A stretch of 64,000 nt of DNA from positions 15,434,694-15,498,693 of the forward strand of contig OX424570.1 of assembly GCA_949152475.1 (NCBI GenBank). The letters run 5' to 3'. The position numbers were made by a program, and so were the translations under genes. The notes beneath the pieces are model-generated. The model was not told the DNA's origin, did not search any database, and saw only the letters and a list, made by a program, of their open reading frames with translations. Below are positions 45,780 through 55,851 of this stretch, in pieces. This DNA comes from Terebella lapidaria. Lineage: Eukaryota > Annelida > Polychaeta > Terebellida > Terebellidae. Numbering within the stretch: the stretch's first letter is position 1; each line of letters starts with the position of its first letter.

Positions 45780-47430
45780 AGCAAAGTTGCTGATTTTTTC
45801 CATGTCGATTCCGGTAGCTTTAATGCTCCATGCTGTCGACCATAGTGATGCTTGGTATCATTCTCCCGCACTTGTTGAAGATTTGGCCAAGCGTGACTTG
45901 CAGTGTAGTTCGTATATGTCTGCCCAAAAGCAACTCTGCTGGACTCGCTCAAATTGCTTTGATTGGGGTTGCGTAATAGTTCAGTACAGCGATTTGAATG
46001 GATCCGGTTGATCCAGGATTTGCTTTGCGATTTTCACGCCACTCTCTGCCTCCCCATTGGACTTTGGGATATGGGAGCTTGATGTTGCTTGGTGCACCTT
46101 GCATGCCCATGAGAAGTCTTGCATTTCCTGGCATGAAAATTGAGGTCCATTGTCTCTTACAAGAACCTCCGGAACCGCAACTGGGTGAAAATGGCGATAA
46201 TATCAAGGTATCTGCTGTGGTAATCCACTACCACAAGCTGGTTAGTTTCGTTGTGTTCACAAAAATCAGCAGCTGCTCTTAGCTATGGACGATCCGGTAG
46301 GGTAAGGGCATCAAAGGTTATATTTTCCATTGAGTTATGTACAGTACCTGTCTCACACACTGTTCCTGGCTCGGGCCTTGCACATTGAAACCTCATGTGC
46401 ATTTGTATTTCATGTGTATTTCATGTATCGTTTAGAGCAAACTATTGTTGAGCGACTGCAGAATGACGATTCTGTCTCCGAATGTCAGTAGACCATCAAT
46501 GTCAGACAGCATGCCTCTCACAGAGAAATAGTCTTGGAGTTCCTCCTTGATGTCAGTTGCATTTCGTGGCCAGCGTGAGTTCGTGTGTCGCAACAGCTGT
46601 TTTGTAATAGAGACTTTCCTGTTTGCCAGCTTGATCTCAGCTTGCTTGGAGACAGAGGGGCTTGTTGAAATTCAAGGTCATCTACTTCTGTATACAATGG
46701 CTGTCATGAAAGTGTGTTGGCTACAACGAGTTGTTTCCCCGGGAATTGTTCTACAATGGTGTTTTACGACATCCGTCATGTGAGTAGTCACTGACAACTC
46801 AAAGAACTTGATCAAGAGATTTCGTGTTCATCAGAGGTGATTCCGAACAGGAGCCACCGTAAACAATATCTCCCCGGTGGCATGATGGAAGTACATGTAG
46901 TGAATTAAGAACTACTCACATCTAGTGGCACCTGCCATGACCTGCTGGCCGCCTCGTCTAACACTGAGCAGAACCTTGACTCAGACAGCTGGTTCATGAG
47001 CTCATCCAGTAGTGGCAACTGGTTATACTCACGCTTCACAGCTTGGTTCATCTCACCTAGCCAGATTATTTCTCTGCTGGCGCACATCAGTCACTGGGTC
47101 CCAAGACCTCGATGATGCCGTGCTGCTCCGTCTGGTGTAGCTCATCTGTGACCTAGAGGTAATGAAAAAAAAATTTTTCTATGCAACATGCATCCTGTGT
47201 GGGACGGCACCAGATTCGTTCAATTTTCACAGGCTCACCTAGCAGAAGTCCTGTTACTTTGTACACTGAGCTTAGTGCTTCAGTGATGTGATGTACAGTT
47301 CCCATCTCACAGGCAATGTCGCTTCCCATGAGACTGTAAAATTGTACAGATTTCCGTTGTAATTAATGTGGCTTTGAACACACCTAGACAGTTCAGAGAC
47401 CAACTTGGACTGCTCAGTACCATTGAACCA
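45780..47430 (-). mobile_element. Ty3/gypsy fossil, pol part (reverse transcriptase and integrase remnants)
   Basis: Read on the minus strand, the order is reverse-transcriptase-like ('AVKREYNQLPLLDELMNQL', near 47030), then a region before integrase ('DYFSVRGMLSDIDGLLTFGD', near 46500), then integrase-like ('NQLVVVDYHSRYLDI', near 46220). This is the Ty3/gypsy gene order. The copy is broken in many places. The segment 47050-47430 recurs at 57880-58250, showing that this fossil and the gag region at 55852-60310 are one element split by the DNA transposon at 47736-55835. LTRs were not identified. Confidence 0.65.
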
Positions 47431-47725
47431 GAGAGTGTAGAGGTTTCACTCCACCAGCACCATTTTGTATTTTGAACTGGTGGCACTCCTGGCGGATGGG
47501 TGTGCTTTATAAAGGAATTTGTTTACTACTATTACTACGACATGAATTTATCAATGAAAGAATACGTTAATAGAACGAAATGACGTAAATCACAATCGTC
47601 CATGTGGACGACGAACTACAACACCGCATTCAGCCGCCAGGATTACAGAGCTCTATGAGACAAAATGGTAGACAATAGAAATTTGCAGAGTGAAACCTCT
47701 CTGTTCTACACTCTCTGATTGAACG
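47424..47725. mobile_element. ~300-bp MITE with CAGAGAGTGTAGA ends
   Basis: 'ccagagagtgtagaggtttc' near 47428 is mirrored by 'cctctctgttctacactctc' before 47717 (one end has 6 extra bases). It sits between the gypsy fossil and the left end of the ISL2EU-like element, so it inserted into the fossil too. Confidence 0.6.
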
Positions 47726-47735
47726 TAGTGGCAAT

Positions 47736-47747
47736 AGGGCGACAAAG
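47736..47747 (+). repeat. Left terminal inverted repeat of the ISL2EU-like element
   Basis: AGGGCGACAAAG, identical to the inverse of 55824-55835, preceded by target duplication AT. Confidence 0.88.
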
Positions 47748-47789
47748 CGGAAGTGACGTAGGAAGCGAGAAATGACGAGATTTCAAGTG

Positions 47790-47814
47790 CTGGGGATAAA
47801 CAAACAACACGTGC
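47790..47814 (+). promoter_or_regulatory. Left subterminal inverted block
   Basis: TGGGGATAAACAAAC followed closely by AACACGTGCT; the same two words occur inverted at 55764-55794. Equal placement about 55-80 bp from each end suggests transposase (THAP) binding sites, promoter elements for the two divergently placed outer starts, or both. The CACGTG core is also an E-box. Confidence 0.55.
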
Positions 47815-47895
47815 TTTTATTTACGTTTGAGATTCGCGCCAATCTGGCAGTTTCTGTAACAAATCTGATTTTGTTTTTGTTTGCTTCGTTTAGCC

Positions 47896-50800
47896 ATGGC
47901 TCTTTCAATTATGTATTGGTTAAATTATGTTGCTGGCACCAAAAAATTGCACAGCAAATCGGAAATCGCGGTGAGGTCTGAACATGTGCTCAAGTTTGTT
48001 TACGACCCGGAACACCAACATGTCAGTGGAGCCGTGCAAGCCTCAATGAGAGATCGTAGTTACAGCGTACATGTATGTATTATCATATAAATAGCTCAAA
48101 GTGCTGAAATATATGAAACATACGGTAATTAGTGTAAGTGAACGTTATGCCTATTTCATAGAAATTAATTCACCAGGTGGCACTGCTTACTATAATAAAA
48201 AAACTTAGTTTACTTTATTCACAACAGGTGTCAGTATATGACATGGTGTGCCAGTAGTAGCATGAGACTGAGAACTATATCTAGGTTATACTACATGTAT
48301 CTCTCATTGCGCGGGTATATACAATTTCCATGGATTTATTATTTGGTATTTGGCATGTTTACAGCTAGAACTTGGCGGCAACAACACAGTCTCCAGCAGT
48401 TCCTGCGAATGCCCCAATGGTCTGGATAAATGCCACCACAAGGCCAGCATCCTGCTCTATGGGTATATACTAGAATGTTGACATGTCAACTGGAATGATG
48501 CTTGTAACATGAAATAAATTACCATGATTACAGCAGCCACACTTGTATGATTGTTCATATGTAACAGAGGATAATGATCTAACTTAGGGCAGTCAATACG
48601 TCGCACAATGCTAATAATGATCACTGTTTATCAAGAAGTCAACGCCTCAACGGGCAGAGTATATCTGAATAACATTTTAAACGTTTCATACACTTAGCTT
48701 TTAAGATTTGGATACCTGTATGTGACATGATGTCTATGGTAATTTGTAACACACCGAATCCAATCTTCAGGTACAAGAATGTCAGTAAAACTGACGTGAG
48801 ACAGAGTTGGATAAAGAGGCCGAAATCTGCTCCACCCAAAGTGACACAGACCATTGAGGAGCTGTTCCCTCCCCCAGAGAGACTCAAAAACTACAGGTAT
48901 AAAACAGTTTGGTATTGCAGTCAGCATTCTTTGTCTTAAAACTCAAAACTTGGATGGGTACATGAGGTATGAAGATTTTGCCTTTGGTGTTTGCTCTAAA
49001 GGGCAATTGGAAGAAGTGTGACAACAGAGGATAAGACCTTTCTTTATGATCGGCTCACCTGTCTTGGGAGATTCACAGGTTTTTGAAACATTAAGAATGC
49101 AGTTAATTGTGTTTCATTGTTGTTACAGTATTTTTTAAAGTTCCTTTTGGTATGAACTTGCAGTTATTATGCCAGCTAATTTTTATTCAGGGTAGATGAA
49201 TAAGTAGTGAAAATACAAACCTGTTTTTGTTTGTTGCATTAGCACATGATTGGAATATTCTTTCAGCCTGTGACATCATGTACTTGCAAAAGAATGAATG
49301 TACTGTATAATGAATATGCAGGAATCGGCTAAGCCAGAGTACATGCAGTTAGAGCACATATTATGTTATTTTATTTAATATCTTATGTTACTTTTCAGCA
49401 AACAATTCCTTTTTTGACATATACTGATATTCAGACGGTTACACAGAGAAATACCAAAAAAAATAATTATGTTGAATGCAGTCAATGTAACATGATGGAA
49501 TATATCATGTTATTGAGTTGTAAGAAAAAATATTGCATTTTTTGTTTCAGCGATGCATTGGATGCTCTCCCCAGAGCCTCAGCAGCCTTCCTGGTCGGTG
49601 CCTTTGGTGGAGGACCTTCTTGTGTCTCAGGAGTTTGTGGAGTCTGAGAATCCTACCGTGTGGTTGAGGAGGGCATTGACTCTGAGTGAACAGCAAATCA
49701 TGGAGGTATTTTTGATGTGGAATGAATCCTCAACAAGATTTTGTAAGTGAACTCGGAATTTGAAATGTATTTAATGCCTTTAGAAGGAGATACATGTCCA
49801 CATAAATATTTAAGTTGTAAATCTGTAAAAGTATCGATCGTCTGTGAATGTAACAGTATTTTTGTGATTTTAGACTGCATCAGCAACGGTAGGACAGAGT
49901 AACAACTGCTACTGGTCAGCCATCCGCAAGTATCGCCTGACTGCTTCATCATATGGAAGAGTACTGAAAGCTATCGACAGAAATAGGTAGGTTCATTGTT
50001 TGTGTATTGGTAAGTTCTCATAAGCTCATATATCATGTATATTGGAGAATATTATACTTGGTAATTTTATTCTTTGTCAGGTTTTTTCAGCCCTTTTACG
50101 TCAAATGCAAAATTTCACAAATGAATTGACCTTACGACGGTCATGGTTGAACACCTTTTATGTTAAGCGTACACTTCAATTGAAGACCAGAGTCACTTTT
50201 TTATACTGTAACGTCACACAATGTCCCATATCATTACATGTACGTGTTTATTTCCCATTTTTTATATATTTTTAATTCAGATATCCTCCCTCTTTGTACA
50301 AGTCACTGCTGTCATCTTATGATTTGTCCAAGAAAGACGCCATCGTATGGGGCACTACTCATGAACAGACAGCAATACAGGCATACTGCTCACTTGGGGA
50401 TGCAGTGGTCGAACCAACTGGTTGGTATTGAACCATGTAGGTTCAATATTTCAAAGCCAATACACATTTCCGATACTTTACTTTCGAAAGTATTTTTTTT
50501 CCATCTAGAATTTAAACCAAATTTGTTTTTACATGGAAACATGACTTTTTTACAAATAAATTTTTCAGCCAGACATTTCTCTGTACCAGTATACAAATTT
50601 GCTTTTCGCCACAAAATAGTCTCAAACCAGTTTTTCAATGAGGATATAATGTCCTGCAATTTAATTTGTCTCCTGTGTAAGATTGTTTTGGGGCAATGTT
50701 TTTGTTTTAAAAAATAATGTATAGCAGGAATAGCATTCCATAGATATTGCATTTTGTTGTGGCGTAAGCTACCATTCAGCTCATTTTGATTAGTTGTAAA

Positions 50801-51045
50801 CAAAGCCTTTGATAACTTTGCAGGTGTCTGGCTGCATAGCAGTGGTGTCTTAGGAGCAAGTCCTGATGGGTTGGTGCGTATCCCTGCTGCTCATTCTTGG
50901 CACTACCAGGACCCAGAGACTCTGCAAAACGCCAGCTCCCCCATTGTCCCAGAGATCCTAGAAGTCAAGTGCCCCTTCGCTGCCAAAGGCTTCACTGTTT
51001 CTGAAGCCATAGCTAAAGTCAAAGACTTCTGCCTTGGTAATATGT

Positions 51046-51086
<41 letters not shown>

Positions 51087-51427
51087 AGCATTGAACAGCA
51101 AAGCTGATTCTGATCAGCTGTATAGCAAATCTGAACATGATTTATATTCATTTTATATCAATGTTGTTGCTTTTTGCATATATTTCAGAGTTCCAAACAG
51201 TAGGACAAGATGTCCACTATAAACTCCGGAGGGATCACATATATTTTGATCAAGTTCAAGGTCAACTTTATGTCACAAACAAACTGGCTTGCGATTTTGT
51301 AGTCTGGACTCCTAAGGAAACAGCAGTGGTGAGAATCACGAGGGACCCAATGTGGCTACCGAACGTATCCAGACTCTTGGATTTTTATTTCATGAACTTT
51401 ATTCCCCACATAAATAGCAATTGTTAA
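47896..51427 (+). CDS. SWIM zinc finger + YqaJ-type nuclease encoded by the ISL2EU-like element
   Basis: Exons: 47896-48072, 48365-48462, 48771-48896, 49551-49705, 49874-49986, 50281-50420, 50824-51036, 51189-51427, all with AG/GT borders. Exon 1 starts MALSIMYWLNYVAG with a good Kozak context. Exon 2 holds the SWIM finger CECPNGLDKCHH (C-x-C-x6-C-x-H). Exons 4-8 form a YqaJ/lambda-exonuclease-like fold: 'IRKYRLTASSYGRVL', 'AIVWGTTHEQ', 'GASPDGLV', 'EILEVKCPF', 'YFDQVQGQLYVT'. The Glu, Asp, E-x-K and Gln positions of this PD-(D/E)xK nuclease family are present. The protein has about 420 residues as assembled. One problem: exon 3 ends in phase 2 while exon 4 needs phase 1, so a small exon between 48897 and 49550 is probably missing from my model, or there is a lesion. 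Polyadenylation signals lie at 51722 and 51773. Its role in transposition is unknown; processing of ends or of DNA intermediates is plausible. Confidence 0.8.
51047..51087. repeat. (GTT)n microsatellite
   Basis: Uninterrupted TTG triplets in the last intron of the YqaJ gene. Confidence 0.95.
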
Positions 51428-52519
51428 CTGTATTGTAGGAGACTTTTGTAGATAATATGGTTTTGTGCATGTTACCATCTTTAGTATGGTATATAATATC
51501 GAATCTGTGAATATCCTCTAGCTGACTTGTTTGGAATAATATTGGCTTGTATTCTGTGTACCCAATTGAGAAATTGTTAGACTGTCAGATGTTTATATGT
51601 ACATATAAAATTACCATGTGCTGTCAAATAGAACAGAAATTTGAATAACACTTCATATAGTCAGTGCGCAATGATGTTCCGTATGTTTAGTGGCATGTAC
51701 ATGTAGCTAAGTGATGAAGCAAATAAACTACGCCAATTGTTCTTGTGTGTAAACGTATAGCAGATTTTCAACAATAAAATCATATTTTAGACATTGCACT
51801 GTGACATGTTCTTATTTTGTGTGTTTTTAACTTGTGAGTCAGGTTGCAATAGATACGAATCGGAATCTTGATAATATGTATACTACCAGTACGTGTCAAA
51901 AGCCTGGAACCACTCAATTTGTCTTCATTTCAGATATAGCTTGACACACATATAGTGTCAATTTACTCAACAATGGGTGGGTGACATGGTCCCAGACTTT
52001 TTACACTCATTATATTCAAGTTCATTGCATGATATGCTATGGTGTGAAGGATAGTTTATTCAAATTCAATATTTTGCTTTACTGCAGCTTCACATTATAC
52101 CCAACACTTTTACATGTAATGGTATACATTTGTACACATATGACATATCACATACTAGTATAGTGCATGTGTATGTTCTGACATGCATGAAACTCAACAT
52201 AATATATACCATTCTTGACAAAAATTGGATTTTGCTAAAAAGCTTACAGACCACAAAACAATGTTTCTTCATGCACTTGAGTATATTACTCTAACTTTGG
52301 TCAGTTTAGTGTATTCATTGAAATGTAGTATAGGGTAAATCATGAACAATATGTCAACATTTAAATTTAGACATATATGAATATCCATATCGATTTATAT
52401 TTACATTTCAAAACTTCACCATAACACACAATGTTGCACATATCAATCACATCTATTGGAAATGCAGAAGGAATCATACATTCACTTGGTGTCATACATG
52501 TAATCTGCTAAATAAAAGT
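51428..52519. other. Spacer between the two convergent transposon genes
   Basis: AT-rich, with two AATAAA signals for the plus-strand gene (51722-51727, 51773-51778). No further coding frame was recognised. Confidence 0.6.
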
Positions 52520-55202
52520 TCATGGCATGCTGTACTCTTCAGCAATAGCTTGAATGACAGGATCCTGGAAATTGACTAGTGCGGAACACAGCTGAAAGAT
52601 TTTGGTACTTATGAACCGAAAACACTGGGGAATATGTTCAAGGATAGAAAAATTCTTGATTCTTTCATTTACGCGTTCTACGTGGATCCGTGATCTGGCG
52701 ATTTTGCGGCAAACTTGGACCTCCGCTGGCGTAAACTGTGATTTTCCGGTGAGGAATGGGGGGATATTCAGACTGACTCCAGGGGGCATGAGGTTGTGAA
52801 TCGTAAAGCCCTTGTCGGCTAAGATCAGGTCTCCTGGCTGCATGAGTTTCAGCAATTTACTGTGGCTCACTATAGCGTTGTCTGACGTGCTCCCGGGGTA
52901 GAGCTTGCTGATGAAAACGAGTGCACCATTTGGTGCCACCCCAGTTACAGATTTCACAGTGTGCCGATTTTTATAGCTGCTGTATGTCTGTGCTTGTACT
53001 CTTAAGTCTTGAGAAGGTACATCTTGTGAAATCTCAGTGGCATCGATGACAAGTCGGCAAGAACTGAAGTCTCCGAAACATGCTGGCATCGATCCCTTAC
53101 ACTTCTGTAGAGACGGGATATGTCCCTCAATCATTCCTTCGTACAGGATCTCATGGAGTGCAATGATGTGAGTGGTGATGATGTTGTTGACAGATGCGTG
53201 ACTGGTGCCGAAACGCTGGGCAATGTCCAGGAATGGTGAGTTCATGGTCAGCTTCATCATTGTCATCAGCAGCTGGTCTGACCTGGTAACAAATTTTGGT
53301 ACCCATCCGTCCACGTAGTTCAGAGGAAACCTTTGCACCAGGTCATCCAACGCAAGGAAGGTGTCTGGTCGCAGCGTTGTGTACATCAGCATCTGTTCGA
53401 ATATTAATACAATTTCAGAAATTAGAGTGTCAGGCCTACATTGTCGCACTAACTGTGTACTCTCATATTAACGTTCAACAAAGCATGAATATATTTTCAA
53501 AAGTACATTTTACTTCAGACATTGAGGCCTATAAGGCTATCTATCGGGCATCCCTTCAGTTCTTTGGGATAACAGAAGATTCTGCGAGGAGTTTTCATCA
53601 AGATTATGAAAAAACTACCAATTTTTTTTAAATGGCCACTGATTGCCATCTCGGAAATTGGATCTCAAAGAAAAACAATAGGGGACTGTATTGAGGTACT
53701 TAGGATGAGCTTTCAAAGTTTTGTGTACATCGGTCAAGGCGTTCATCAGTTATCGTTCGGAAACCGAAATGTCGGAAGAAAAATAGAAGCAGACAAAAAA
53801 AAAATTTCGGAATGCCTCATTATTTACTAATCACTGTTGACAGAACCCTTATGAATTTTACAATGGTAAACACCTTTCTTTCATCAGTTATGATGTTGTC
53901 CAGCGAGAATATTTTCTTCTGATCCAAGGCCATGCAATCGAGCTGATTCTGCATGCGTGCAATTTCTTCTTTCATTTTCTGGAAGAAAGAAATTTGGATG
54001 TTAAGATTGTATCAACCTGAACTCCTATCATCAAAAAATACCATTAAGGACTGTTTTTGATTAACAGTAAAAGATTTACTTTAACTTTGTTAATAGTTGC
54101 TAACCACCTGAAAATGATCTCTAACTGATCTTACCGCATTACTCTCGGCCAACATAGCATAAGTCATTGAGTAGCCATGGTCATCACTGGCTAAGTGTGG
54201 TACTTGGCTCACGGCACCCTCCTCAGATCCATGCATGTCGTGGCTATCTGACGCGCCATCACCCAGGCTCGGTGGATCTTCTCCATCTCCGGTAAACTTA
54301 GACTTCCTGAAATAATATTAATTGATTCACAATTAAACATGTAAATACAATTTAAATAAAGACAATGTCTCGATGAAGAGGCAATCAAGCATTCACACTG
54401 AGAGAAACCATGGAAAACTTAGAGTCAATGTGTACATCCATGTATAATTTGGTATTCAGAAGATGAACTGGTGAAACAAATTAATGTACCATAAATAACT
54501 GAAATTCAATGAAACTTCATTGTGAATACATGAGTGTAATTTATCCCATTTATCCCCAACTAAGTAGGGCTGATTTATAGGTTTATCAAATTTTACAACT
54601 TCAAAATGATGAGAACTATGTAATTGACACCTTAGCTTGCCAACGTCAGGAAAATCAAAAGTTTTTCCATCAGTCCATGCAAAGATGGTGGGTCCATTTT
54701 GCTTTTTCCCCTCCTTGAAATGGCAGCTACAGATTCGATCGTTCTCCTTGTCCAATCGTCTGTCTTTCCTCCTGTATTTAAAATGTTACAAAATTCAAAG
54801 CTCACAGCATCGTTATCCATTTTCTTGTAAACTATTATGTACAGTGTATGTATCATATGATATACCACTGCATGGTACATGTTCATGGCGTACACAGTCA
54901 ATATGATAATAAATACAAAATAAATAGGTCAATTTGAACAGAAAAATGGAGAAATAATCGAGAGTTTCAATGTAACACTGTTCGAGGGCAATTTAGTGTA
55001 TTACCATGACACAATCCTCCGTGTGGGAGAAAAAAGTTTGGATATGTTTCCATAGTTAATATCAATGTTGATTCAGATTAAATATCATGTCACACCTGCA
55101 CAGCTTCTCCCATTTCTGCCCAAGTCCTTTCGGGAATCTGTAGAGACTACAAGCATCACGCAACCCCTGGTGGTTGCACAGGGCAGCGAAACACATAGGC
55201 AT
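52520..55202 (-). CDS. THAP + DDE_Tnp_4 transposase of the ISL2EU-like element, five exons, 465 aa
   Basis: Exons (minus): 55202-55096, 54771-54631, 54306-54135, 53978-53874, 53392-52520; AG/GT borders throughout; lengths sum to 1398 nt, an exact frame. Residues 1-85 form a THAP zinc finger (MPMCFAALC...W31...C50-x2-H53, then GPTIFAW and the closing FPD), a site-specific DNA-binding domain. A polar linker and a short coiled-coil-like stretch (KMKEEIARMQNQLD) follow. A helix-turn-helix-like part ('SPFLDIAQRFGTSHASVNNI') precedes the DDE_Tnp_4 catalytic core: D292 in LVIDATE, D368 in LADKGF, E414 in RIHVERVNERIK. The protein ends EEYSMP. Nothing is broken, so the enzyme may be active. An in-frame upstream ATG (55244) exists, but MPMCFAALC is the canonical THAP start. 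It should bind the element ends and catalyse excision and insertion with 2-bp duplication. Confidence 0.88.
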
Positions 55203-55763
55203 CTGCAAGAGTGCACACAGTACCATGAATACGTATTCCAGCACGGTCTGGTCATCAACGAATAGGTTTTATTGCACATTTTAATCGAATAGCCCATCGT
55301 AGAATTGCTGCTGCCAAATGCAAACTGTGATGCTCAGACTGGGTCTACATGTTTGAATGTGTGTGTGTTGGGCAGGGTGGGGTTGGCGGGTGATCTAGGT
55401 GTGTGTGTGTGGGGGGGGGGATAGGTAAAGTTGAATTTGACAGTCACGCACGCATGCTGAGACTGTGAGTAGGGCAGTTAGCCAGGATCAGGCCGAATGT
55501 ACCACGTCCTGAGCCTGCATTCCGGCAATGTCAGTGTTGACAGTGAGTGACTGTCAGTGTCACCGTGAGTGACTGTGCGTTTAAATGATTAAAAAACAAT
55601 AAATTTAAACAATATTTGACAAACAAGCTATTCCCCACCACCAAACAACTTTCAATTACAATGCTTCAACAAGAAATATGCTGTTTATACTTACTGTTCA
55701 ACTCATCAACGGTGCTCACGATGACCGGACAGATCAAAACAAGCAGACGTCAAAAGTGACAGA

Positions 55764-55794
55764 AGCACGTGTTCGGTTTGTTTATCCCCAGTGC
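55764..55794 (-). promoter_or_regulatory. Right subterminal inverted block
   Basis: Read on the minus strand: CACTGGGGATAAACAAAC then AACACGTGCT, matching 47790-47814. Conservation here contrasts with the unrelated sequence between it and the terminal 12 bp. Confidence 0.55.
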
Positions 55795-55823
55795 CCTCAC
55801 CGGACGTGACGTCACGAACGAGA

Positions 55824-55835
55824 CTTTGTCGCCCT
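55824..55835 (-). repeat. Right terminal inverted repeat of the ISL2EU-like element
   Basis: CTTTGTCGCCCT, exact inverse of the left end, followed by AT. Confidence 0.88.
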
Positions 55836-55851
55836 ATATCCAGCAACAGAT

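Larger units (their letters stand above)
47736..55835. mobile_element. ISL2EU-like DNA transposon, 8.1 kb, apparently near-intact
   Basis: The ends are perfect 12-bp inverted repeats, AGGGCGACAAAG (47736-47747) and CTTTGTCGCCCT (55824-55835), flanked by a 2-bp AT duplication (47734-47735 and 55836-55837). Subterminal blocks are also inverted. Two convergent genes fill the element: a SWIM-YqaJ nuclease gene on plus (47896-51427) and a THAP-DDE transposase gene on minus (55202-52520). From family knowledge, DDE_Tnp_4 transposases belong to the PIF/Harbinger-ISL2EU-Spy group. Harbinger makes 3-bp duplications and Spy none, while ISL2EU makes 2-bp duplications and carries a YqaJ-type second protein, which fits this copy. 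It lies inside a gypsy fossil; the empty site would read GGCA-AT-ATCC. Confidence 0.86.

Noticed and set aside
47424-47725. Possibility that this MITE forms the true left end of the ISL2EU-like element
   Set aside because: The AGGGCGACAAAG ends at 47736 and 55824 match exactly and carry AT on both sides, while the MITE has its own separate inverted ends.
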